A stretch of 25,633 nt of DNA from Chara braunii. Lineage: Eukaryota; Streptophyta; Charophyceae; Charales; Characeae. Position numbers and translations under genes: made by a program. The stretch lies in assembly GCA_003427395.1 (NCBI GenBank), contig BFEA01000564.1, positions 610,208-635,840 on the forward strand, in the 5' to 3' direction. Shown in pieces: positions 1 to 8,597 of this stretch (position 1 is the stretch's first letter; every line of letters starts with the position of its first letter). The notes under the pieces were generated by a model. That model made no database searches and had not been told where the DNA came from. It was given only the letters and a program-made list of their open reading frames with translations.

Positions 1-1314
1 TGCAGGTACACGGCACCTTCTTCCGCAGCACAGCTATGGCGGACTTCCTTCTCCGGTGGTGCACCTCGGCTATGGCGCCTGACTGGCGCGCGACTTCTTC
101 CCTACTAGCAACGACTATGGCGCATGGGGTAACGGGAACCAGCTCCGATACCAATACAATCAGACTCGCTTCCACTACCACTTCACATACATGCAAACAG
201 ATGGAGATTCACACTGGCGCAGGGCGCCCACTCAAAGCTTAGAGATATGGAAATCAAGAACACAGTTCAGATGCAAGTTCACTGCAACAGGCTATGGCGC
301 ATCGGCGCCTGAACATCCCAACCTTCGCCACCGTGTCCAGCCCCGCTGTTCACACACGCTCACTCTGGATCACCCTGAATACCACCACACGCACACGCTT
401 AATCTCACTTCCTCCTACAGCGGCTATGGCCGCACTACCACTACTGACTATGGCTACGATCTCCCTTCAGCCCACTTCATCTTCGGGCAACCTGCAGACC
501 ACCCTTGCACAAGACGCTGTAGCAGCGCTTCCGCATGGCTTACGCAGCGAATGAATAAATGACTGGTCGCTGCCTCTTGCTCTATACTTCTGTAGCTCGT
601 TGGTCTGCCCCTTTCCCATGCCCTGGGTGCACACAGTCCCACACGGTACTTGCTTGACTGGACCCTGACTGACTGGGACTGATACCACTGCCTGCATGGG
701 GACGTATTGCCAACTCGCTGCAGTCGCACTGCAGACGTACTGCAGCTGGCCTCGCCACTTGCCCACTTGTCTCTGTCTAAACGTGAGCAAGCTCCGAAAG
801 GCCACCTCCGGACCTTCCGGAAGTCCGTAGACTTGGCCTTTCGGTATCGTAGCAGCTGCGACCTTGACCTTTCAGGACTACAGCAGCTACGACTTTGACC
901 CTTCGGAGGGGCTACAGCTACGATTCCTAGGACCTGCTAAGACCTACAACGACAGGTCTACAGATCGAACCCCTACAACCTACGGACCTACGACAGCCTA
1001 CCAACTACGGTGAATACATAAGTCACGGGTTCAACTCTCAGGGTCGACTCAGGTACTGTACACAGGTGAAATGAGGACTAGGGATTGAGCCCTGGGATCT
1101 GCATCGGCTACTGCAAAAGGTGGAATCCGTTTCAACTACGCCCGGGCATTATTTTCGGGTGAAGACAGTAGCCTTGCATGCAGCTTGTTTCTTTATGCTT
1201 GAAATTCCCAATGACCTTTCGACTTGGTGATGGTTGGGCCGCAGATCAAGAGTCAATCTGTTTGAGTCATGCAACTTCTGTTGAGACCTAGGTCAATTGA
1301 CATGGAGTTGATGG
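1..1314. other. No gene recognised; degenerate short repeats
   Basis: I see no supportable gene here. The word CTATGGC recurs near 33, 70, 113, 292, 423 and 450, which suggests an old degenerate repeat. Between about 843 and 925 a word close to CAGCTACGACTTTGACC recurs in diverged copies. Short reading frames exist in several frames at once, without a recognisable domain or a consistent coding frame. Confidence 0.5.
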
Positions 1315-1575
1315 ATGAAGTACAAAGGTCCTGCTGCTATGACGGGAGGGAGTTCTAAGGGGAAGACGGTCGTGTTCAACAACAACACATGATATTACAT
1401 TCTGGTTGTCTACGACAATGGCGCTGCTGGCCAGATTCAGATGGACGAGGTGGTGTTCGATGAAGAAGAGAGCGGCAGCAACAGAGGCCGTGAGGAAGGA
1501 GAGTCGCCGCTATTTAGGCCAGCAAGGGAGGCCAACCAAAGAGTAGTAGTAGTGCAAAAGAGAAAGCCGACTTGA
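1315..1575 (+). pseudogene. Unassigned coding remnant, possibly the leader of the following retroelement
   Basis: One frame runs from ATG 1315 to TGA 1573 and is broken only by a TGA at 1390-1392. The translation has a Ser/Lys-rich start, an Asn-rich patch, and an acidic middle (MDEVVFDEEESG) followed by a basic Arg/Lys-rich end. That charge layout and the position upstream of a protease/RT remnant would fit a retroelement gag or gag-pol linker. I recognise no named domain, so the link to the downstream element is inference from position and matching decay. Confidence 0.3.
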
Positions 1576-1875
1576 TATCCCCCTCACAGAGGTTTAGAAG
1601 ACAGTGAACGGTGGCAAGGATTGAGCATGGCAAAAACCCAAGGAGGCAAACACCGTACCAAACTGCCCCAAATGCCAGCAGTCAAAAGGTAAGAACCAGT
1701 AGAAGTTTGCATCTGCTTCTACTGATGCTGTGAGTTCAAGTGGAGAGAAAGAAGACCTGCACGGCCATAGGTCCCCTTTCATCTCATAAGCACCAATGGC
1801 AGAGGCTGAAGTAGGTCTCACTTTCAGCTCACAAGCACCAATGGCAGAGGCTCAAGCAGCCCCACACTCAGTAGG

Positions 1876-2577
1876 TTGCCCGACATCTACCTGTGTAAAG
1901 TCTCACTAAGTGAATCCCTTCAGGACATAGACGAAGAAATGATCAACCTTCATATGGAGGTCAAGGATCTACCTAAGCCTATAGAATCTATGTTAGCAGA
2001 TAATAGCGTGATTCAGGTGACACAATATGTAGAAGACATACAATGTTACTTCAGGTTGGAGGGAGAGAAGGTGTTTCACATTCTCTTGCTCTCTTAGTGA
2101 AAGTTTACTTACCGTTCGACATGATCGAAGGCATGGACTGGGGCCAAGAAGCAGACGCAGACGTCAGGTTCAGGGCCAGAGAAGTGTGCCTAACAGCAGA
2201 GTAGAGAAGAAGTTAGCCCAGTTGTACGATGAGTTTGACGAGAATTCCCCACTATTCGTCTGTTCGGCTTGAAGAGAATCCCCCACTATTCATCTGTTCG
2301 ACTCTGTTGCATGAACGCACCCACATTTAAGAGTGCTGTAGTGCAGAAGAAGTTGGCAGATCAGGTGTTTGTAGCACTAGTGAAGAAAAAATCAGATAGT
2401 AAAGAAATGAAAGAAGAGAATGTAGGAGCGGTAGAAGATGTAGATGATGCCATTCCACCCTCAATCAGATTGCTGTTAGAGTGGTAGAAGGACTTACAAG
2501 AGACACCTGATGGATTTTTGCAGTGGGAGACCAACCACCGCATGGAGATCGTACACTGTAGAGAGATTCCCAAAAGC
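1876..2577 (+). pseudogene. Ty3/gypsy pol remnant: protease tail and protease-RT linker
   Basis: The first part (1876-2097) is an open frame with no clear domain. The frame then shifts, and from 2094 the translation reads LPFDMIEGMDWGQEAD followed by DVRFRAREV. This matches the usual end of a Ty3/gypsy aspartic protease, where an hydrophobic-G-M-D-W block is typical. A stop follows at about 2202. Further on, 2269-2487 and the sequence just after it end in a block resembling the 'hydrophobic-LLxxW...DGF...NHRMEIV' linker that precedes gypsy RT. The catalytic D-T/S-G of the protease is not found. The element is broken by several stops and frame changes and by the insertion that follows. The gypsy assignment is supported mainly by the RT start at 2807. 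Confidence 0.55.
2240..2303 (+). repeat. 34-bp tandem duplication inside the pol remnant
   Basis: A word starting GAGAATTCCCCACTATTCGT at 2240 recurs at 2274 with four or so substitutions, at a period of 34 bp. Since 34 is not a multiple of three, the duplication shifts the reading frame of the surrounding retroelement remnant. Confidence 0.8.
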
Positions 2578-2800
2578 TTGATCACACACGGCTAAATCCG
2601 CTATATATTTTAAACGATTTTGGTGTAAAGCTAAAAGCTAAAACTATTCCAAATTGCAAATCTTCTACCAAAAAAAAAAAAAAAAAAAAAAAAAACACTA
2701 TTCCAAATACATTGATGGTCTTTATTACATAAACGGAAAACACCTATGGGTAAAGACTGTATACCTTCAATAGTTCCACATGAAAAAATACAACTAAAAG
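2578..2800. mobile_element. AT-rich insertion splitting the gypsy pol remnant
   Basis: The pol-like translation stops near 2577 and resumes at 2801 with the conserved start of RT. The DNA between is AT-rich, carries an uninterrupted run of 26 A (2670-2695) and has no coding signal. I cannot fix the exact ends or a target-site duplication, so the bounds are approximate. It could be a small non-autonomous element, or an AT-rich spacer gained by other means. Confidence 0.45.
2643..2708 (+). repeat. 12-bp direct repeats around a tiny poly-A insert
   Basis: ACTATTCCAAAT occurs at 2643-2654 and again at 2697-2708. Between the copies lie 15 bp and then 26 A plus one C. This is the layout left by target-primed retroposition (target duplication, element, A-tail, target duplication), with an extremely short element body. 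Chance repetition in AT-rich DNA is possible. Confidence 0.45.
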
Positions 2801-2955
2801 ATAAAGATGTCGTCAGCAGAAGTGCCTGAGCTCTGCAAACAGCTCAACCAGTTGGTAGAACAGGGATGGATCATGCCTAGTTCATCTCCTTATGGTGCCC
2901 CTTCTCGCTTTGTGCCGGAAAAGGAGGGTGAGCTCACACTGTGTATAGCTATTGT
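2801..2955 (+). pseudogene. Ty3/gypsy reverse transcriptase, N-terminal fragment
   Basis: The translation from 2807 contains LCKQLNQLVEQGWIMPSSSPYGAPSRFV. This is the conserved opening of Ty3/gypsy RT, in which the polymerase region starts with 'L...Ql.eL...GwI.PS.SPyGAPv.fV.KK.g'. Similarity ends near 2950 at LTLCI, where the next RT block (a C-I-D-Y motif in the family) should begin. After that the sequence is Lys/Arg-rich and unrelated. The fragment covers roughly the first 50 residues of RT only. None of the catalytic aspartates is present, so it cannot be active. It belongs to a different gypsy lineage from the element at 20474-25296, whose RT start reads differently. Confidence 0.85.
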
Positions 2956-3138
2956 AAGGCACAGAAAAGGTGAAGGTGACGCTAGGCAGAGGAAGGCAAG
3001 ACTAGGAAAAGGAGGGGAAAGGGAAAAAGAAAAACAAGAGTGCATGGGCAAGGTAGTGGAATGAGCATAGGGACATGGTTCTGGAGCCTAAACAGGACCA
3101 CTACATGCAATCTCCACACATCAGCATATATCGTCACA
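2956..3138. other. No gene recognised
   Basis: An open frame continues to 3064 but turns into a Lys/Arg/Glu-rich, low-complexity peptide without homology to RT. I treat it as readthrough past the truncated element. Confidence 0.4.
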
Positions 3139-3896
3139 TCAGCATATTGTCAACGAGAACTGCCTGGTAACCCGTAAGCAGAGAGGGAGAAGAGGATAGC
3201 AAATGAGGGGGCTGTGACAGCATATATATACATTGTATACATTATCATAGAGATAGATATAGTATGCATATATATGATATATGTATATATCGGCAAACAG
3301 AGTTGCCCCGTAACCCGTGGGCATGTGTGTGTGTGTATGTATATCGTATATATAGTCAAACAGAGCTGCCCGGTAAACCGTAGGCGGAGAGGGAGAAGAG
3401 GACAACAAACGAGGGGCTGTGGCAAACTGTTTCGTATATATATATGACGATAATATATATATCGTCACAAACAGAACTGCCCGGTAAAACCGTAGGCAGA
3501 GAGAGAGAAGAGGACAACAAAAGAGGGGCTGTGTATATATATCGTCACAAATAGAACTGCCCGGTAAACCGTAGGCAGAGAGAGATATATATATGAGTCG
3601 GTGAAACTCCGACGAAACAGTTTGTCACAGCCTCTCGTTTGTTGTCCTCTTCTCTCTCTCTGCCTACGGTTTACCGGGCAGTTCTGTTTGTGACGATATA
3701 TATCGTCACATATATCGTCACAAACAGAACTGCCCGGTAGACCGTAGGCAGAGAGAGAGAAGAGGACAACAAACGAGGGGCTGTGACAAACTGTTTCGTC
3801 GGAGTTTCACCGACTCAAACCGTAGGCAGAGAGGGAGAAGAGGACAACAAACGAGGGGCTGTGACAAAACTGTTTCGTCGGAGCTTCACCGACTCA
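3139..3896. repeat. Cluster of about eight copies of a short repeat, mixed orientation
   Basis: A unit containing AACTGCCCGGTAAACCGTAG, then a purine tract, then AGGACAACAAACGAGGGGCT recurs. Forward copies or partial copies begin near 3157, 3300, 3364, 3474, 3554, 3728 and 3817; one inverted copy lies at about 3595-3700. The first six copies are separated by TA-rich spacers that repeatedly contain ATATCGTCAC. Longer copies end in TGTTTCGTCGGAG(T/C)TTCACC. The cluster reads as a locally amplified repeat, perhaps built from a foldback element. There is no coding content; the open frames here are TA-repeat artefacts. Confidence 0.85.
3595..3816. repeat. Long near-perfect inverted repeat with arms of about 106 bp
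   Basis: The left arm 3595-3700 and right arm 3711-3816 are reverse complements with only about two mismatches that I can find (CCTCTCG against CCCCTCG, and TTTACC against TCTACC). They are separated by about 10 bp. The outer ends read GAGTCGGTGAAACTCC on the left and its complement on the right. The centre is TA-rich and includes the palindrome TGACGATATATATCGTCA at 3691-3708. As RNA this would be a long hairpin suited to Dicer-type processing; as DNA it could extrude a cruciform. Confidence 0.9.
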
Positions 3897-4246
3897 TCAG
3901 GATATACACACATGTTCAAGGAGAGGGCCAGCAATTCGACGAAATGATGCGAATTTCTCCAAATCAGCGTCCACGTGGTCCAATAATGAAACGACAGCTC
4001 TATCAATCAGACCTGCCAACACACACATATTCAGAGCACCCAAACATCATTGCAAGAAAGTAATGATGACACCAGCAATGGAAATATCTATCCCTTTGCA
4101 ATTCATCCAGGGCAACAGATCACCATGTGCAACCAATCAACCAAATCAATAAAAGAAAACCATAAAGAAAAGGACAAGCCTCCAGACGACAATCAAGAAG
4201 AGAAGCACGACGAGATAGACTCCACAGCCTGTGCTACGACTCCAAG
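3897..4246. other. No gene recognised
   Basis: An 80-codon frame starts at 4050 and is Lys/Asp/Gln-rich, with no domain that I know. It runs into the tandem repeat that follows, so I do not call it a gene. Confidence 0.4.
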
Positions 4247-4590
4247 CAAATTCGGTGATACGGAGCTGCAAATTGCCAGTTCGACAAAATAGGCTAGTCT
4301 CCCATTGCACTGGTGGTTTACGCGACCCGATCCCAACCTGCTACATTTCCATCCGTGTTGGGATCTCCACCACTTCCTGTAAGCGACATCCCGGCTGCAA
4401 AAAGCACAAGCAAACGGCGGACAAATTCAGTGATACGTAGCTCGACAAAATAGGCTAGTCTCTGCTTGCAGTGGTGGATTACGCGACCTGGATCTTGATC
4501 CCGACCTGCTACGTTTCCATTCACGTCGGGATCTCCACAACTTCCTGTAAGTGACATCCCACCTGCAAAGCACAAGCAAACAGCAGGCAA
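4247..4590 (+). repeat. Two-copy tandem repeat, unit about 175 bp
   Basis: Copy 1 (about 4247-4421) and copy 2 (about 4422-4590) share the blocks CGACAAAATAGGCTAGTCTC, GTGGATTACGCGACC-like, CCAACCTGCTACATTTCCAT-like and GATCTCCAC(C/A)ACTTCCTGTAAG, ending in CACAAGCAAAC. They differ by scattered substitutions and small indels, so the duplication is not recent. Confidence 0.85.
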
Positions 4591-4951
4591 GAGAGACAAT
4601 CCCAATCCAGAGCAGAAGCTCTTCTACGTCCTCCTCGTCATCATATACGATCGTCCAGTTCTGTTGGTGGGGGCTCCACGCATACCTAGTCTCCCTGCAC
4701 GTCTCCTTTCCCGGCTATGTAGCAGCTGCAGCTCTGCTTCTCTATCTCGTTCATCCCCCTCCTCACCACCTCCAACGGCCAGAGCAAGCGCTCTGTCTAG
4801 ACAGCGCGAATCTGCGTTCAGCAGTGTGTCTATCACACGGCCTATTGCAGGCAACGCTGCACTTGACCTTGCTTCCTCGACAATCAGCTCCTCCATCGTT
4901 ATGCCTCAAGACGACGAAGCAGACACGGTCCTTGTATTACTATTATGTTGT
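4591..4951. other. No gene recognised
   Basis: Open frames exist on both strands (for example 4624-4896 on the minus strand and 4551-5195 on the plus strand), but they overlap each other and are Ser/Arg-rich. The long plus-strand one stays open mainly by running through the GAT repeat that follows. No domain is visible. Confidence 0.4.
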
Positions 4952-5066
4952 TGATGATGATGATGATGATGATGATTATGATAATGATGATGATGATGAT
5001 GATGATGATAATGATGATGATGATGATGATGATGATGATGGCAACAACGATGACGATGACGATGAC
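4952..5066 (+). repeat. GAT/ATG trinucleotide microsatellite
   Basis: A run of GAT units has occasional substitutions (ATTATGATAATG near 4975, ATAATG near 5008) and ends in a GACGATGAC variant. All three frames are open and code for poly-Asp, poly-Met or similar, so the frames through it have no evidential value. Confidence 0.95.
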
Positions 5067-5704
5067 GTGGATCAAAGACAAAGGCTGTCTTGTCCTCTTT
5101 TGCGTTATGTTGCATTACATTGCGTCACAATTCCTGCTGTTCCGTTCAGCTCGCTTTTGTTTTGTTCTCCGTCCCGGACCTCTGCTGCACACTGACATCA
5201 GCAAGAGAGAAAAAAAAGTCAGTTTGCATAATCCACTTAATTCCGGTCGTGATCCGCCCCAGGCCATCCCGCTCCCTTTCGTTTTGCTTTTCTTCCTCAA
5301 GCCCGTGCACGCTAACGTCCACACAAGAAGGAATTAGTACTAGCGTACCTGTTGCGGCTCCGCCCGCAAAAACAAATGGAATTTTTGTCGCAAACAAAAG
5401 CAAAGAGCAAGAGGGGTGTGCTTGCCTGATTGCAGCTGGTCAGGAACTGCCCTGTTCTGTCCAGGATACTTGAGCATCCGTTACCTTGTCAGCGCACTTC
5501 TTCCTTGGTGCATAAGAAGTATTCTCTTTCTGATGTCAAAAAAAATGAAATTCTTTGCATCTTGGGGTTTCTGTTTACACTTTGTTTTTCCATTTTCTGG
5601 GTTTAACGATAAACACAGGTAAAGCCAGTGCGGCCACGCCCCCCCACATGGAAATGTCCATGAGATATTCGGGGTCTACCTAAGTATCCATCTACACATC
5701 TCAT

Positions 5705-5705
<1 letters not shown>
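5067..5705. other. No gene recognised
   Basis: Pyrimidine-rich DNA with several short overlapping frames on both strands. I found no domain, RNA gene or repeat structure that I can support. Confidence 0.4.
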
Positions 5706-5756
<51 letters not shown>

Positions 5757-5757
5757 A

Positions 5758-5791
<34 letters not shown>
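5706..5791 (+). repeat. Compound CT then CA microsatellite
   Basis: A CT run (5706-5752) passes through a short ACTC bridge into a CA run ending at 5791, followed by C-rich DNA. Confidence 0.97.
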
Positions 5792-5792
<1 letters not shown>

Positions 5793-6029
5793 CCTTCCCT
5801 CCCTCGCTGCCCCTCCGACCTTGCCCCCCCCGCCCGGGGATTGAATCTTATTCTTTCGGAGGCAAGAGATTCTTCCTCTTTGAGATCCAAGGGGTTGAAT
5901 CTCCCTCTTTTTTTAAATTAACCTAACTTTTCTTGATGCCAGGAGTTGAAACTTTTGTTTCCTTTTTGACGCATTCATTGAATATCGGAATATTCCATAT
6001 TCTGTTAAAATGACCAGCAGGCGAGACTG

Positions 6030-6031
<2 letters not shown>

Positions 6032-6086
<55 letters not shown>

Positions 6087-6087
6087 N

Positions 6088-6175
<88 letters not shown>
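6032..6175 (+). repeat. Long CT microsatellite with an undetermined base
   Basis: The CT run spans about 144 bp, with a single N at 6087. The N probably marks a collapsed or unresolved repeat length. Minus-strand Arg-Glu frames across it are artefacts. Confidence 0.97.
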
Positions 6176-6178
<3 letters not shown>

Positions 6179-6665
6179 CCCTACCCACTCGCCTTTTTCC
6201 TTTTCGTCCTTCTCCATTGCCTCCCTTCCGCCTGGCCGATTCCATCTTTCAACTTGCGGCCTCCATCTCCCCTCCCGACCCTCCCCCCACAATCCGATTT
6301 TCAACATCCTCTTCTCTTCTAGTCCTGTGTCTGTCGCCTCTCTCCTCCCGCCCGTCCTTCGACACTCGACATGGCCCCTGCAGATCCATCTCGTGATTGA
6401 GGCCCATCGTCATTGCCCTGATCTCTCCTTTCCTTACCTGTTCCCTCCCCCGCGCTCTGAGATGTGCCTTGCGATCTCTTCTTCCCCACCTTGTTCGGAT
6501 CCTCGTACACGAACCTGCCTTCCTACCCTGTTGCCTTGGCCTACTTTTCCCTCACTTCATCGGTTCCCACATCCACATCCTGATTGGCACCCTCCCAATC
6601 CGCGCTGCCCGTCCCTTAGCTTCTGATCCGACAGTGCGTAAGTTAGCCAATTTCGTTGAGAAACG
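6176..6665. other. Pyrimidine-rich DNA, no gene recognised
   Basis: Strongly C/T-rich on the plus strand. The frames here are rich in Pro, Leu and Ser simply because of composition. No domain is visible. Confidence 0.4.
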
Positions 6666-6776
6666 CCGATCCCACCACTTTCCGAAATCACAGGGGGCCG
6701 ATCACCACTTTCCGAAATCACAGATCACCACTTTCCGAAATCACAGGGCGCCGATCACCACTTTCCAAAATCACAC
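6666..6776 (+). repeat. Tandem minisatellite, four units of about 22-30 bp
   Basis: Four units contain ATCACCACTTTCCGAAATCA (with minor variants), separated by a variable CAGGGGGCCG-type linker that is missing between units 2 and 3. The fourth unit has CAAAATCAC instead of CGAAATCAC. Confidence 0.9.
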
Positions 6777-6960
6777 GCGCTTTGTTAGGGGCACGTTTTC
6801 TATTCATGTGTACGTGGCGCGTCGGCCGTGATGAACGGCCCAACGGCTCTACACAAAATGGAAAGGTCGAGTACCCCTAGCCCTACAGCGAAAGCTGCTG
6901 CAAAAATGAGTCACCCTTTTCAATGTCCATCCGGAGCAGAGAACTGTACGACGCTAGAGG

Positions 6961-6994
6961 CCAGGCCATATGGCGGGCCAGGCCATATGGCGGG
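6961..6994 (+). repeat. Perfect 17-bp tandem duplication
   Basis: CCAGGCCATATGGCGGG occurs twice head to tail at 6961-6977 and 6978-6994. The unit includes the palindrome CCATATGG. Confidence 0.95.
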
Positions 6995-7116
6995 CCACAG
7001 GAACGTCCGTCTCGGTGTAAGCCCAAATAATCCGGCATGGTACTTGGGAAAGACCCGCGGAACCCGCCTGTGTGGGGTCCCAGTTTGCTTTTCCGCCCCG
7101 CACTACCCGTGTCCAT

Positions 7117-7222
7117 CTTTCAAGGGACTTTCTCGTTTTTTCTCTTTTTATTGTAGGATCAGCGCCTTGGAGGCTGATCCCACTATGAACTTTTACCAAA
7201 AAGTCATAAAAGTCCCGTGAAA
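7117..7222. repeat. Imperfect foldback centred near 7168
   Basis: CTTTCAAGGGACTTT at 7117 pairs with AAAGTCCCGTGAAAG ending at 7222. The centre is closed by GGATCAGC (7156-7163) against GCTGATCC (7173-7180) around a 9-bp spacer. The region between is also loosely complementary. Weaker complementarity seems to continue outward (TGGGGTCCCAG near 7074 against GTGGGATCCCATA near 7257), so the original palindrome may have been about 250 bp long. It resembles a decayed foldback element or an inverted duplication. Confidence 0.6.
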
Positions 7223-7283
7223 GTAGGAGAAGCCCTGAATGTTTCGTAGGGAAAAAGTGGGATCCCATAGGCCCGGACTTCTT

Positions 7284-7346
7284 GGCGCTTTCCGATTCGT
7301 GCACGGGTCCAACTCGGCGCTTTCCCGATTCGTGCACGGGTCCAAC
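7284..7346 (+). repeat. 30-bp tandem duplication
   Basis: A word beginning GGCGCTTTCCGATTCGTGCA occurs at 7284-7313 and again at 7316-7346, the second with one extra C. The copies are separated by TC. Confidence 0.92.
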
Positions 7347-7774
7347 GGAGACACCCGGTCTCCCTCTGTGCAAAAGAAAGACCGCCTTCACAAAACAAAA
7401 ACAAAAACAAAAAACCCGAAAACTTGCCTACTTTTTGGGGGAAGGGCAGGGGGCCATGGGCTCCCTACCGTTTCCTACCAACTTCGCACTGCGGGTCAAG
7501 GCCGTGGCGACACGCAAATTTCCATGAGTAGAAACAGCCATTTTCTGTTGCATTGCACTGCCGTCGGACGGGGAAGTTGGGGAAAACATATGGGATCCCC
7601 TTTTTTTCCAAAAAGCTCTGTTACTATGTACTGTGGGATCAGGTACTTAGAAGGCGAGGTATCTGTCCTCCTATTGGCTCTGGCATTCAAGGACCGAGCC
7701 CTACGACGTGCTTTATGGCCGAGGAGGCAGTAATCTGCAGGGGGCTGCTGGCGTAAGAGGCGGACCCCACTGCC

Positions 7775-7808
7775 TGGCGGAAGCTTTCCAGGCGGAAAGC
7801 TTCCGCCA
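7775..7808. repeat. Perfect 15-bp inverted repeat
   Basis: TGGCGGAAGCTTTCC at 7775-7789 is followed after AGGC by its exact reverse complement at 7794-7808. The word GCGGACCCCACTGCC occurs just left of it (from 7760) and again at about 7838. Looser inverted similarity reaches outward to TCCTATTGG near 7668 and CCAATAGGA near 7899. Confidence 0.85.
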
Positions 7809-8018
7809 AACCCAAATCGTAGGCCCCGGCGATGGCAAAGAGAAAAGCGGACCCCACTGCCGCACAAATTTTCGCCAGTTCCGTTGGTGCCGGTTACCCA
7901 ATAGGAACCACTTAGGGTAGGACCCCACAGGACGGCGGCAAACTGTTTCGGAAGTCGCAACTTCTTGCCGACTGCCCACTGCCGCTGCGAAATGTTGCTC
8001 TGGAGTTGGCACCGGATA

Positions 8019-8056
8019 CCCAAAAAGGAAATTCCGGGCCGTATTTCCTTTTTGGG
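8019..8056. repeat. Perfect 14-bp inverted repeat
   Basis: CCCAAAAAGGAAAT at 8019-8032 pairs perfectly with ATTTCCTTTTTGGG at 8043-8056 across a 10-bp GC-rich spacer. It is followed by no T-run and no coding end that would make it a terminator. Confidence 0.85.
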
Positions 8057-8399
8057 AAAGGACAGGGCCTCTGAGGGCATTCCAGGTCCGTTGGCGGTGG
8101 TCGTAATGGAAGGGCGGCTGTGGATAATGGGTGATTGTGCGGCATTTCCTGCACGGCACTGATATGGAGGCGGGTGGCATACCTTCCCCGGTCCCGGCTT
8201 CCGGGTCGTTGGGTCGTACATTGTGATTCGGCCCGAAGTCGTCCACCGCTTCACCGTCACAGAGGTGCAGAGCTGCTAACGCCATACCCGTTGCCGTTGA
8301 AGCTTTCGAGTGCATCATCGTCGACACCGCACATGCGGACACCCTGCGCGCACCTGCGAGCATTCAGCAGACGAAGCACATGACTGGTTGCACCATAGT

Positions 8400-8413
8400 C
8401 ACTGACGTCAGTG
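8400..8413. promoter_or_regulatory. 14-bp palindrome with TGACGTCA (bZIP-type site)
   Basis: CACTGACGTCAGTG is a perfect palindrome containing TGACGTCA, the classical CRE/bZIP binding core. It lies about 170 bp upstream of the first ATG of the transposase pseudogene, on a stretch without other genes. A regulatory role is inference; one such site can occur by chance. Confidence 0.25.
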
Positions 8414-8565
8414 GTGGTGTAGTTGATGTCGGAAGACAACATTTTTCGAAGCACGAGTTGTTGTTCCTCCTGTTCTTGCAAGCGGTATCCGCGCACACAT
8501 GGACAGCGGACGACCACATCGGCATCAACGTAATGGAGGAGAGGAAGTTGATGATGACATGTTGT

Positions 8566-8597
8566 TCATGACCATCATGGTTCATGACCATCATGGC
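8566..8597 (+). repeat. 16-bp perfect tandem duplication near the transposase start
   Basis: TTCATGACCATCATGG occurs twice in a row at 8566-8581 and 8582-8597. It is not a multiple of three long, so it moves the reading frame right at the presumed translation start and makes the original start codon uncertain. Confidence 0.9.

Noticed and set aside
4945-5337. Open frames through the GAT repeat (poly-Met, poly-Asp, poly-His, poly-Ile)
   Set aside because: They are translations of a trinucleotide microsatellite; every frame is open.
5913-6307. Minus-strand Arg-Glu repeat frames
   Set aside because: They are translations of the CT microsatellite and have no independent coding support.
8019-8056. 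Rho-independent terminator
   Set aside because: There is a perfect stem, but the genome is eukaryotic, no T-run follows the stem and no gene ends there.
7496-8260. 254-codon minus-strand open frame, and a second of 216 codons at 7713-8363
   Set aside because: Two long frames overlap on the same strand in different frames, the first candidate start of the longer is GTG, and both run across the palindromes and duplications of this GC-rich area. No domain is recognisable in either.
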